Assembly: GCA_963830065.1 (NCBI GenBank)
Contig: CAWHLA010000008.1
Coordinates: 186,001-250,000, forward strand
Direction: 5' to 3'
Origin: JACCZR01 sp963830065
GTDB taxonomy: Bacteria; Actinomycetota; Thermoleophilia; Solirubrobacterales; Thermoleophilaceae
Length of the DNA stretch: 64,000 bases
The translations under genes were made by a program, and so were the position numbers. The notes beneath the pieces are model-generated. The model was given only the letters and a program-made list of their open reading frames with translations, did no database searches and was not told the DNA's origin. Positions within the stretch are counted from its first letter, which is position 1. Every line of letters begins with the position of its first letter. Of this stretch, positions 16,256 through 24,251 are shown one piece after another.

Positions 16256-16292
16256 AAGGGGGCTGCGCCCCCTTACAGCCGGCTTCGCCGGC
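16256..16292 (+). promoter_or_regulatory. Two consecutive stem-loops between the CoA-ligase subunit genes
   Basis: The 65-base gap between the two subunit genes contains two perfect hairpins. The first is AAGGGGG-ctgcg-CCCCCTT (16256-16274, 7-bp arms). The second is GCCGGC-ttc-GCCGGC (16278-16292, up to 6-bp arms). Neither is followed by a T-run, so they are not typical intrinsic terminators. Possible roles are mRNA stabilisation, processing or partial attenuation that sets the subunit ratio. The downstream GTG (16320) has AGGA about nine bases before it. Confidence 0.55.
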
Positions 16293-16319
16293 ACATCCCC
16301 CAGTTACAGGAACTGAACA

Positions 16320-17237
16320 GTGTCAATCCTTCTCACCGAAAACACGACCTTCATCGTCCAGGGCATCACCGGCCGCGAGGCCGTGAACCTCACACGCGAG
16401 TGCCTCGACTACGGCACCGGCGCGAAGGTGGTCGGCGGTGTGACGCCGGGCCGGCTGGGCCGCGAGGTGCACGGCGTGCCCGTGTTCGACACCGTAGCTC
16501 AGGCCGTCGAGCACCACGGCGGGCCGATCGACGGCTCGGTCGTCACCGTCCCCCCCGCCTTCACCAAGGACGCCGTGCTCGAGGCGATCGAGCACGGCGT
16601 GAAGCTGATCGTGATCGTGACCGAGCGGATCCCGCGCTCGGACGTGGCCCAGATGGTCGAGCGCGCGAACGAGAAGGGCGCGCGCATCATCGGCCCGAAC
16701 TGCCTTGGCGTGATCGTCCCCGACGTGATCAAGATGGGCGGCATCGGCGGCCCGGCCAAGGACGCGGCCAAGGCCTACACCTTCGGCCCCGTCGGCGTGA
16801 TCTCGCGCAGCGGCGGCATGACCACCGAGATGTCCTCGACGCTCACGGCGGCCGGCCTGGGCCAGTCCACCGCGGTCTCCATCGGCGGCGACGCGATCAT
16901 CGGCCAGAGCTACGCCGAGCTGATGCCGCTCTTCGAGGCCGACGAGCAGACCCAGGCGATCGTCATCTACACCGAGCCCGGAGGCCGCATGGAGGCCGAG
17001 CTGGCCGAGTGGGTCAAGGAGAACGACTCGCGCCTGCCGATCGTGGCCTTCATGGCCGGGCGCTTCATGGACGAGATGCCCGGCATGAGCTTCGGGCACG
17101 CCGGCACGATCGTGGAGGGCAAGGAGGACACCGCCGCCGAGAAGATCGCGCGCCTCGCGGAGGCCGGCATCCAGGTGGCCGAGGAGATCTCCGAGATCCC
17201 GGACCTGGTCAAGAGCAAGATCGGGGTGACTGCCTGA
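16320..17237 (+). CDS. sucD: Acyl-CoA ligase alpha subunit (succinate-CoA ligase-like)
   Basis: 305 residues. CoA-binding Rossmann domain near the N-terminus (VQGITGREAVNLT, VVGGVTPGRLGREV), ligase domain with GPNCLGVI and SRSGGMTTEMSSTL, and the phospho-histidine His260 in MSFGHAGTIVEG. The His is intact, so the enzyme should be able to form the phosphoenzyme intermediate. SRSGGMTTE departs from the SRSGTLTYE of classical SucD and resembles the wording in citrate/citryl-type ligases, which leaves the organic-acid substrate open. GTG start at 16320. Its TGA overlaps the ATG of a small ferredoxin (17235-17239). Confidence 0.82.
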   Translation: MSILLTENTTFIVQGITGREAVNLTRECLDYGTGAKVVGGVTPGRLGREVHGVPVFDTVAQAVEHHGGPIDGSVVTVPPAFTKDAVLEAIEHGVKLIVIVTERIPRSDVAQMVERANEKGARIIGPNCLGVIVPDVIKMGGIGGPAKDAAKAYTFGPVGVISRSGGMTTEMSSTLTAAGLGQSTAVSIGGDAIIGQSYAELMPLFEADEQTQAIVIYTEPGGRMEAELAEWVKENDSRLPIVAFMAGRFMDEMPGMSFGHAGTIVEGKEDTAAEKIARLAEAGIQVAEEISEIPDLVKSKIGVTA

Positions 17238-17473
17238 TGGCGGGGACCTTCATCGACGTTGAGCTGTCGCCCGACGCACGCGACGACGCCGAGCTGGCCC
17301 AGAAGCTCGAGGACGCCTGCCCGGTCGACATCTTCGCCAACCGTGACGGCCAGACCGAGATCGTGGAGAACAACCTGGACGAATGCGTGCTCTGCGAGCT
17401 CTGCGTGAATGCGGCCCCGGCTGGCGCGGTACGCGTGCTCAAGCTGTACGACGGCACGGCGCTAGAGCGGTAG
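17237..17473 (+). CDS. Small 4Fe-4S ferredoxin-like protein coupled to the CoA ligase
   Basis: 78 residues. Four cysteines, Cys28 (DACPVDIF) and Cys50, 53, 56 (ECVLCELCVNAAP), can hold one [4Fe-4S] cluster. The usual CxxCxxCxxxCP order is replaced by CP-x20-CxxCxxC, similar to FixX-type ferredoxin-like proteins. Negatively charged overall, with no membrane segment. The ATG overlaps the alpha-subunit stop (TGATG), so expression is translationally coupled to the ligase genes. A ferredoxin in this place suggests a link with a ferredoxin-dependent 2-oxoacid oxidoreductase or an electron-transfer flavoprotein system elsewhere in the genome; that partner is not in the window. Confidence 0.75.
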   Translation: MAGTFIDVELSPDARDDAELAQKLEDACPVDIFANRDGQTEIVENNLDECVLCELCVNAAPAGAVRVLKLYDGTALER

Positions 17474-17480
17474 AGGCCCG

Positions 17481-18041
17481 GTGAAGGTCTACCTCGCTCG
17501 CCATGGCGAGACGGAGTGGAGCCTCTCCAAGCAGCACACTGGCCGCACCGACATCCCGCTGACCGACAACGGACGCAGGCAGGCCGAGTCGCTGCGCGCC
17601 GCGTTCGCCGACCGGCCGGTGGAGCGCGTGTACACGAGCCCGCTGCCCCGGGCGGTCGAGACCGCCGCGCTCGCCGGCTTCGAGCACGCCGAGACCACCG
17701 ACGAGCTCCTGGAATTCGACTACGGCGACTACGAGGGCGTGACCACCGCCCAGATCCGCCAGAAGCACGCCGACTGGTACCTGTGGCGCGACGGCTGCCC
17801 CGGCGGCGAGACGCCCTCCGAGGTCGCCGAGCGCGTGGGCCGGCTGATCGACCGCGTCCGTAGCGAGGGAGTGGACACCGCGTTGTTCGCCCACGGCCAC
17901 GTCCTGCGCGCCCTGACGGCCCGCTGGCTGGGACTGGGCCCGGAGGCCGGCGGCCTGTTCGCGCTGGAGACGGGCACGCTCAGCACGCTGGGCTACGAGC
18001 GCGAGGTGCCGGTCATGTGGGGCTGGAACCTGCGTGCCTGA
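17481..18041 (+). CDS. Histidine phosphatase family protein (phosphoglycerate mutase-like)
   Basis: 186 residues. The phospho-histidine motif ARHGETEW lies at the N-terminus (His8), a second catalytic His in FAHGHVLRAL, and SPLPRAVETA supplies the phosphate-pocket Arg. This is the branch-1 histidine phosphatase fold, which includes cofactor-dependent phosphoglycerate mutases and broad phosphatases (alpha-ribazole phosphatase, sugar phosphatases). The short form and WDGCPGGE-like segment (LWRDGCPGGETPSEV) match small acid phosphatases rather than glycolytic mutase. GTG at 17481, seven bases after the ferredoxin stop. Its end overlaps the glycosylase start by eight bases. Confidence 0.82.
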   Translation: MKVYLARHGETEWSLSKQHTGRTDIPLTDNGRRQAESLRAAFADRPVERVYTSPLPRAVETAALAGFEHAETTDELLEFDYGDYEGVTTAQIRQKHADWYLWRDGCPGGETPSEVAERVGRLIDRVRSEGVDTALFAHGHVLRALTARWLGLGPEAGGLFALETGTLSTLGYEREVPVMWGWNLRA

Positions 18042-18786
18042 GCTGCCCGAGGTCGAGCGCGCGAGGGCGGTGATCGAACAGCACGCGCTGGGCCGTGAGA
18101 TCGCGCGCGTGGACGACAGCGACACCTACGTCTGCCGGCCGCACTCGCCCGGCGAGCTCGACGAGGCGCTGCGCGGGACCAGGCTCACCGATGCCCACCG
18201 CCAGGGCAAGGCGATGTGGGTGGAGACCGACCGCGGCCCCACCCTCGGCCTGCACCTGGGCATGACCGGCCGCATCGTCGTGGACGAGCCCCCGCCGGAC
18301 AGGGCCTGGTGGGACCGGTTCACGGTCGAGTTCGCCGACGGCGGCCGCATGGCGCTGCGCGACCGGCGCCGGCTGGGCCGCGCCGTGCTCGAGCCCGACC
18401 TGTCGACGCTCGGCCCAGACGCGGCGGAGGTGAGCCGCAGGGCGTTCCGCGAGCGGGTGGGGCGCGGCGCCAGCCCTCTGAAGGCGCGGGTCATGGACCA
18501 GTCGGTGATCGCCGGCGTGGGCAACCTGCTGGCCGACGAGACCCTGTGGCGGGCGCACCTCTCCCCCCTGCGCCCGTCCGGCGAGCTGAGCGAGGACGAG
18601 CTCGACCGGCTGCGCCGGGAGCTGCGTGCGGCCACCCGGCGGGCGATCCGCCGGGGAGGCGTTCACACCGGCGACCTCATCCCCGCGCGCGAGCGCGGGG
18701 GCGACTGTCCCCGCTGCGGAGCTGCGCTGGCGCGCGAGACGGTGGGCGGGCGCACCACCTACTGGTGCCCGGAGGAGCAGGTGTAG
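18034..18786 (+). CDS. Fpg/Nei-family DNA glycosylase with altered zinc finger
   Basis: 250 residues. Starts MPELPEVERARAVIEQHALG (GTG initiator), giving the catalytic Pro2-Glu3 pair. HRQGKAMWV supplies the conserved active-site Lys, DQSVIAGVGNLLADETLW the helix-two-turn-helix, and GVHTGDLIPARERG the run-in to the finger. The base-excision enzyme removes oxidised purines or pyrimidines and cleaves by beta/delta elimination. The C-terminal zinc finger is CPRCG (225, 228) and YWCPEEQV (245). The fourth ligand, normally Cys in CPxCQ, is Glu248 here. Zinc could still be bound by Cys3Glu, or the base call is wrong. MutM and Nei cannot be separated by eye. Confidence 0.88.
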   Translation: MPELPEVERARAVIEQHALGREIARVDDSDTYVCRPHSPGELDEALRGTRLTDAHRQGKAMWVETDRGPTLGLHLGMTGRIVVDEPPPDRAWWDRFTVEFADGGRMALRDRRRLGRAVLEPDLSTLGPDAAEVSRRAFRERVGRGASPLKARVMDQSVIAGVGNLLADETLWRAHLSPLRPSGELSEDELDRLRRELRAATRRAIRRGGVHTGDLIPARERGGDCPRCGAALARETVGGRTTYWCPEEQV

Positions 18787-18796
18787 GGTCGGCCGC

Positions 18797-19609
18797 ATGG
18801 CTGATCCTGTGGCGGATTTCAAGCAAGGCGCACGGGCCAGCTGGGCCGCCGGCGACTGGGACGCGGTGTCCCGGGTCGTCGCGCCGGTGGGGCCGCGGCT
18901 GATCGAGCGCGTGGGCGTCGAAGAGGGCATGGACCTCCTGGACGTGGGCACCGGGAGCGGCGGCACCGTGGCCATTCCCGCCGCGCAGCGCGGAGCGCGC
19001 GTGACGGGTTCCGACCTCACCCCCGAGCTCTTCGAGGACGCGCGACGACGCGCGGGCGAAGCGGGAGTCGAGGTCGAGTGGGTCGAGGCCGACGCCGAGG
19101 ATCTGCCCTTCGAGGACGCGAGCTTCGACCGGGTGCTGTCCACCTTCGGCCACATGTTCGCTCCGCGCCACGAGCGCGCGGGCGCCGAGCTGGCGCGGGT
19201 GTGTCGCCCGGGCGGCGTGGTGGGCACCATCACATGGACTCCGGAGGGGTTCAGCGGGGCGATGTTCCAGACCATCGGCGGCTACGTGCCCGCCGCCGCC
19301 CGACTTCGCCCAGCCCCCGCTGCTGTGGGGCGTCCGAGGAGCACGTCCGGGAGATGCTCGAGCCCCATGGCCTCGAACTCGATTTCGAGCGGCAGACCGT
19401 TGCGATCGAGGACGACAGCGTCGAGGACGTGGTGTCCATGTACGAGGACAAGTTCGGCCCGATCGTCATGGCCAGGGCAGCGGTGGGCGATCGCTGGCCC
19501 GACCTGCGCCGGGACCTCGGCCGGCTGTTCGAGGAGCGCAACTCGGCCGACGACGGCTCGGTGAGGGTCGAGGCCGAGTACCTGATCACCGTGGGGCCGC
19601 AAGGACTAG
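18797..19609 (+). CDS. Class I SAM-dependent methyltransferase, interrupted by three indels
   Basis: Begins MADPVADFKQGARASWAAGD with the SAM-binding motif DLLDVGTGSGGTVAIPAAQRG, then GSDLTPELFEDARRRAG, ADAEDLPFEDASFDRVLS and FAPRHERAGAELARVCRPGG. This is the ubiquinone/menaquinone-type (UbiE/COQ5) methyltransferase pattern. The frame breaks in G/C runs near 19301 (CCC), 19331 (GGGG) and 19597 (GGGG). Removing one base at each place gives a continuous protein of about 269 residues that passes through EEHVREMLEPHGLELDF and ends EYLITVGRKD at TAG 19607-19609, a normal end for this family. Three same-sense errors in one gene point to sequencing error. Substrate unknown. Confidence 0.7.
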
Positions 19610-19615
19610 CCGCGC

Positions 19616-20710
19616 GTGGACCCCGCACCGGCGGGCACCGTGGCCGACGAGGGCATCACGCCCGCCGAGCTCCGCCTGGCCGCTCGCAACCACGGTCTCC
19701 CGCTCGAGGCGCTGCGGCACGACCTGACCCCGGTCGGCCTGCACTACCTGCTGATCCACTACGACATCCCGGGGGTCGATCCTGACGCCTTCCGGCTCGA
19801 GGTGGACGGGGCGGTGGAGCAGCCGCTCAGCCTCACGCTCTCCGATCTACAGGCAAGAGACCGGGTGGGCCTGCCGGTCACATTCGAATGTGCGGGCAAC
19901 GGACGCGCGCTGCTCGAGCCGCGGCCGCTGAGCCAGCCGTGGCTGACAGAGGCCGTGGGGACCGCCGAGTGGACGGGCACGCCGCTCGCATCGCTGCTCT
20001 CGGAGGCGGCCGTCCGGCGTGGCGCCGTCGAGGTGCTCTTCACCGGCCTCGACCACGGCGTGGAGGGCGGCGTGGCGCAGGCGTACCAGCGCGCGATGCC
20101 ACTCGAGGACGTCGGTGACGCACTGCTCGCCTTCGAGATGAACGGCGCCCCGCTACCGCCTCAGCACGGCTTCCCGCTGCGCCTGGTGGTGCCCGGCTGG
20201 TACGGGATGCAGAACGTCAAGTGGCTCACCCGCATCACGCTGCTCGAAGAGCCCCACGAGGGCTACCAGAACGCCGTCGCCTACCGGATGTACGGGGAGG
20301 ACGGCGAGCCGGGCGATCCTCTGAGCCGGATGCTGCCCCGTTCGCTGATGGTTCCGCCCGGAGTGCCCGACTTCATGACGCGCGAGCGGCGGGTCGAGCC
20401 GGGGTCGGTCTCCCTCACCGGTCGCGCGTGGTCGGGCCACGGCGCGATCGAGCGCGTGGAGGTCTCGACCGACGGCGGGACCACCTTCGCCACCGCCGCC
20501 GTCCATGAGCCGCTGGGGCCGGCGGCCTGGCACCGGTGGACCGTCGACTGGGAGGCATCCGAGGGTGAGCACGTGCTCTGCTCACGGGCCGCCGACGCCG
20601 CCGGCCACATCCAGCCGCTCGATCCGCCCTGGAACCTCAAGGGCTACGCGAACAACGCGGTGGAGCGGATCCCCGTCAAGGTCGAGCGCGGGGCGTCCGG
20701 CAACCGCTAG
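19616..20710 (+). CDS. Sulfite-oxidase-family molybdopterin enzyme
   Basis: 364 residues. The oxidoreductase molybdopterin domain (about 40-240) contains VTFECAGNGRALLEP with the molybdenum-coordinating Cys92. Further motifs are EWTGTPLASLL, GLDHGVEGG, PLPPQHGFPLRLVVPGWYGM and NVKWLTRI, all typical of the family. A Mo-cofactor dimerisation domain follows (about 255-360: SLTGRAWSGHGAIERVEVST). There is no twin-arginine signal, so it appears cytoplasmic, unlike exported YedY/SorA types. No haem domain. Uses the MPT form of the cofactor. Substrate may be sulfite or another small oxidisable anion. GTG at 19616; convergent stop overlap with the SCP2-like gene. Confidence 0.87.
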   Translation: MDPAPAGTVADEGITPAELRLAARNHGLPLEALRHDLTPVGLHYLLIHYDIPGVDPDAFRLEVDGAVEQPLSLTLSDLQARDRVGLPVTFECAGNGRALLEPRPLSQPWLTEAVGTAEWTGTPLASLLSEAAVRRGAVEVLFTGLDHGVEGGVAQAYQRAMPLEDVGDALLAFEMNGAPLPPQHGFPLRLVVPGWYGMQNVKWLTRITLLEEPHEGYQNAVAYRMYGEDGEPGDPLSRMLPRSLMVPPGVPDFMTRERRVEPGSVSLTGRAWSGHGAIERVEVSTDGGTTFATAAVHEPLGPAAWHRWTVDWEASEGEHVLCSRAADAAGHIQPLDPPWNLKGYANNAVERIPVKVERGASGNR

Positions 20711-21066
20711 GCGCTGCCGCGGGCGCGCTGGCGCTCGATCACGCTGCCGAGGAGCTTGACCACTCCCGGGTCGCCCGTGACCCTGACGTAGCCGCGCTCG
20801 TAGGCGCGCACCCACTGGGTGAGCCGGCCGTCCTCGGCCAGCTCGTTGAACTTCGGGCGATGGACCTCGATCTGGAGGCGGGAGTCGGCCGCGGGGTCAC
20901 GGTCGATCTTGGGGCCGGGCACCTCCACCCGCCATATCGGGGCGTCACCACCGTGGGTCGGCAGCTCCACCTTCATGACCAGCTTCAACTGCGCGAAGGC
21001 TGGCACCTCGTTGGCGAGGTTCTCGAGAACGTTGGCGATCAGAGCCTTGGTGTCGCTTGCGGCCAC
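20707..21066 (-). CDS. SCP2-like (sterol carrier) domain protein
   Basis: 119 residues, no signal. The pattern WRVEVPGPKIDRDPAADSRL, then FNELAEDGRLTQWVRAYERG and VRVTGDPGVVKLLGSVI, is that of SCP2-type lipid-binding domains (beta-sheet followed by G-D-x-x-x-L-L). Such small proteins may bind acyl-CoA or lipids. GTG at 21064-21066. Its TAG overlaps the sulfite-oxidase-like stop. Assignment is by pattern and moderately secure; partner unknown. Confidence 0.6.
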   Translation of the reverse strand: MAASDTKALIANVLENLANEVPAFAQLKLVMKVELPTHGGDAPIWRVEVPGPKIDRDPAADSRLQIEVHRPKFNELAEDGRLTQWVRAYERGYVRVTGDPGVVKLLGSVIERQRARGSA

Positions 21067-21158
21067 GGGGCCGCCGAACTCTAGCTGCGCTCGTCCCCGT
21101 CTTCGAGCATTTGCTCCATCCTGGCGCGACGCGCGCTGCGATCCAACTGAAGCTGGCG

Positions 21159-21584
21159 CTATTCCGCGGCGCTGGGGAGCGTCACGAGGCCGAACCAGTA
21201 CGAGCCGAGGTGCCGCACGGCTTCGACGAGCTGGTCGAAGGTCACCGGCTTGCGAACGTAGGAGTTGACGTGCGAGCAGTAGGCCTCACGGATGTCCTCC
21301 TGCGCCGCAGAGGTGGTCAGAACGACCACCGGGATGTCGCTGAGGTCCGGGTCGCCCTTGATCTCCTTCAGGACCTCCCGGCCGTCCTTGCGCGGAAGGT
21401 TGAGGTCGAGCAGCACGAGGTCGGGGCTGGATTGCCCAGAGCGCAGCCACCGCATCGCCTTCTCGCCGTCCTCGACGACCTGGAGCTTGGCGTCGAAGTC
21501 CTGAGCCTCAAAGGCCTCCTGGGTCAACAGGACGTCCTCGGCGGAGTCCTCGACCAGCAATACGGTCGGGCGTAGGTCAGACAC
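21159..21584 (-). CDS. Single-domain response regulator (Rcp1/CheY-like)
   Basis: 141 residues, receiver domain only. VLLVEDSAEDVLLTQEAF provides the acidic pocket, LVLLDLNLPRKDGREVL the phospho-acceptor Asp, VVVLTTSAAQEDI the Thr/Ser switch and SYVRKPVTFDQLVE the conserved Lys. The AEDVLL...DIREAY...SYWFGLVTLP wording is that of Rcp1-type regulators paired with phytochrome-like or CHASE3-type kinases. ATG at 21582-21584 overlaps the end of the kinase gene by eight bases. After the TAG the same frame stays open for 25 codons to another TAG at 21081-21083. Confidence 0.9.
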   Translation of the reverse strand: MSDLRPTVLLVEDSAEDVLLTQEAFEAQDFDAKLQVVEDGEKAMRWLRSGQSSPDLVLLDLNLPRKDGREVLKEIKGDPDLSDIPVVVLTTSAAQEDIREAYCSHVNSYVRKPVTFDQLVEAVRHLGSYWFGLVTLPSAAE

Positions 21585-23069
21585 GGGCAGTCAGATTACC
21601 TACGGGCAGGGTGAAGCTGAACACCGTCCCGCCGCCCTCCCTGGGCTCGACCGAGACCGAGCCGCCGTGGCGGTGCACGGAGCGCTGCACCAGCGACAGG
21701 CCGATCCCGGTCCCCTCGTATTCGTCGCGCGTGTGCAGGCGCTGGAACATGCGGAAGATCCGCTCGGCGTGCTCGGGCTCGATGCCGATGCCGTTGTCGG
21801 CCACGTTGAAGCGCCACTCCTCGCCCACGCGGTCGGCCGAGACCTCGATGACCGGCGGTGCCTCGCCCCGGAACTTCAGCGCGTTGGAGACCAGGTTCTG
21901 GAACACGACGCGCAGGCTGGCGGCGTCGGCCCTGATGACCGGGAGGTCAGCCCACCGGACCTCCGCCCCCGCGTCCTCGATCGCGGCCCTGAGGTCCTCG
22001 GTCACCCAGGCCATGAGGGCATGGGTGTCGACCTCCTCCAGCTCCAGCTCGAGCCGGCCGACCCGGGAGTAGGCGAGCAGGTCGTCGATCAGGGCGCGCA
22101 TCCGCTGCGACGCATCCACGATCCCGGCAAGGAACCGCTCCCCGCGCTCGTCGAACTGCCCCTCGTAGCGGCGCTGAAGCAGCTCCGCGAAGCCGGCCAT
22201 GACCCGGAGGGGCTCGGCAAGGTCGTGCGAGGCCACGTAGGCGAACTGCTCCAGCTCGGCGTTGGAGCGCCTGAGGTCCTCCAAGCCGCCTTCCAGCTCG
22301 TCGGCCATGGCGTCGAAGTCCCGGCCTAGCTGGGCGATCTCGTCGTCGCCGCCGGCTCTCGACCGCGCCTTGAGATCGCCGCCCCGTACCCGGTTCATCG
22401 TCTCGCCCAGCTGGGCGACAGGCTCGAGCACGCGCCGGCGCAGAAGCAGTTGCTGCCCCACCAGCGCCAGCAGCACCACGATCACGCCCACGCCCATCGT
22501 TGCGATCGCCACCTTGCCGCGACGGTCGGCGCGGGCCCGGGTCGCCGCCTGGTCCGCCGCCTCCGTCCTCAGGTACTTGTCGAACAGCCTTCGCAGGCGG
22601 TCCACGCGGGTCTTGCTGTCGTCGGCGAAGCCGGCCTGGCGCTCGCGCGGGATCCTCCCCCCGCCGACACGAACGGAACGAGCACCTCGCGCTCGAGGGC
22701 CTCCACCTCCCCGGTGATCACCGCGGCTCGGCGGCGCTGGGCGGGCTCGCCCGCCGAGCGATCGGCCAGCGCGCGGAGGTCGTCCGGCAGATCCTTGCGC
22801 GCGCGGACGTAGGGCTGGAGGAAGCGGCGCTCCCCGCCGAGGCCGAACCCGCGCGCCCCGGTCTCCGAGTCCAGGACGTCCAACCTGACCGCGCGTAGCG
22901 CCACCTCGGCGGCCCTGGAGCGGTTCTCGTCCCGCCGCCCGTCCTGCGCCGAGATGATCGCCAGCGTGACCACCGTGGCCACGAGGAGGAATACGAGGCC
23001 CACGAACACGTTCGAGGCCAGGACCAGGGTCCTGAGGCTCCGTCGCCGGTTGGGTTCGAACTCAGCCAC
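21577..23069 (-). CDS. Membrane sensor histidine kinase (CHASE3-HAMP-HisKA-HATPase), one frameshift
   Basis: About 497 residues when one base is restored. N-terminal helix (LRTLVLASNVFVGLVFLLVA), a periplasmic CHASE3-like segment (VLDSETGARGFGLGGERRFL), second helix (AIATMGVGVIVVLLALVGQQ), HAMP (RRRVLEPVAQLGETMNRVRG), HisKA with phospho-His in QFAYVASHDLAEPLRVM, and HATPase motifs NLVSNALKF, VADNGIGIEPEHAERIF and GTGIGLSLV. The frame is broken in a C6 run at 22657-22662, where one more base would join VSAGG to RIPRERQAGFADD. Probably a sequencing deletion. GTG at 23067-23069, 17 bases from the divergent phosphatase gene. Partner of the receiver at 21159-21584. Confidence 0.85.
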
Positions 23070-23086
23070 TTGGGTTACGTTGTCGT

Positions 23087-24241
23087 ATGCACCCGATGGA
23101 TGTCGCGACCGCCGCCCCGACCTCGGTCCTGCTCGTCGAGGACGATCCGGACTTCGCCCTCTTGGTCGGAGAGGGTCTTCGCGACGCGTGGCGGGGTGAG
23201 CTGGAGGTCAACGAGGTGACCCGCCTCGGGGACGCGCTCGACCATCTGGCCGAGCACGGCACCGACTGCATGGTCCTCGACCTCTCGCTGCCCGACGCCG
23301 TCGGCCTCGACGCCGTCGCCCGAGTGGTCGAAGCCGCGCCCACGCTCCCCGTGGTGGTCCTCACCGGGCGCGAGGGCGAGGAGGGGCTGGGCGCCCGCGC
23401 GGTGCGCCTGGGCGCCCAGGACTACCTGGTCAAGGGCCGCGGAGGCGACGACCTGCTGGCTCGCACCATCCGATACGCCATCGAGCGAAAGCGGGGCGAG
23501 CTCGAGCGCTCCGCCCTGGAGGCGCGGTACGCGCAGCAGTCGTTCGTGGCTGAGACCCTCCAGGCCGACCTCGTCCCCGAGCTGCCGGCCGTCTCGGGCT
23601 TCTCCCTGGGCGCCCGCTACGAGCCCAGCGGCTGGCTGGGGCAGGTCGGCGGTGACTGGTACGACGTGCTCGCGCTGGAGGACGGCCGGGTGGCGGCGGT
23701 GGTCGGCGACGTGGTGGGCCACGGCGTCGAGGCGGCGGCGATGATGGGGCAGGTGGCGACGGCCACCCGGGCGTACGCGCTCGAGGATCCCGACCCCGCC
23801 CAGGTGCTGAACAAGCTCAACCGGCTGGTCGTGCACTTCGCCCCCGACCGAATGACCACCCTCGTGTACGCCCTCCTGGACCCCGAGGCCGGGACAGTGG
23901 TGATGGCCAGCGCAGGCCACCCACCGGCGCTGATGATCCGCGCCGGCGGCTCCCCGGAGCTGATCCCGAACGGCCGCTCGACGCCGCTGGGCGTAAGGGA
24001 CATGACTGTCGAGCCCGCCCACCTGGACTTCAACTCCGGCGACCACCTGGTGCTCTACACCGACGGCCTGATCGAACGCCGAGACGAGGACCTCCAGGAC
24101 GGGCTGGGCCGCCTGACTGCGGCCGGGCAGGCGGCGTCCCACGAAGGGCCAGAGGCCCTGACGGACTCCTTGGTGGACGGGCTCAGCCCGGAATCCACCC
24201 GCGAGGACGACGTAGCCGTCCTGGCCGTGCGCGCCGACTGA
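23087..24241 (+). CDS. Receiver-SpoIIE (PP2C-type) phosphatase
   Basis: 384 residues. Receiver domain (about 12-125: LLVEDDPDFALLVGEGL, VLDLSLPDAVG, VVLTGREGEEG, DYLVKGRGG) joined by a short coiled linker (ERKRGELERSALEARYAQQ) to a SpoIIE/RsbU-type Ser/Thr phosphatase (about 150-384) with metal ligands in VGGDWYDVL, GDVVGHGVEAAAMM and TDGLIERRDE, and the end REDDVAVLAVR. It would dephosphorylate an anti-sigma-factor antagonist in response to phosphorylation of the receiver, the usual trigger of a general stress response. Divergent from the CHASE3 kinase, which may phosphorylate both receivers. No anti-sigma partner lies nearby. Confidence 0.9.
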   Translation: MHPMDVATAAPTSVLLVEDDPDFALLVGEGLRDAWRGELEVNEVTRLGDALDHLAEHGTDCMVLDLSLPDAVGLDAVARVVEAAPTLPVVVLTGREGEEGLGARAVRLGAQDYLVKGRGGDDLLARTIRYAIERKRGELERSALEARYAQQSFVAETLQADLVPELPAVSGFSLGARYEPSGWLGQVGGDWYDVLALEDGRVAAVVGDVVGHGVEAAAMMGQVATATRAYALEDPDPAQVLNKLNRLVVHFAPDRMTTLVYALLDPEAGTVVMASAGHPPALMIRAGGSPELIPNGRSTPLGVRDMTVEPAHLDFNSGDHLVLYTDGLIERRDEDLQDGLGRLTAAGQAASHEGPEALTDSLVDGLSPESTREDDVAVLAVRAD

Positions 24242-24251
24242 CCGACGCCGC

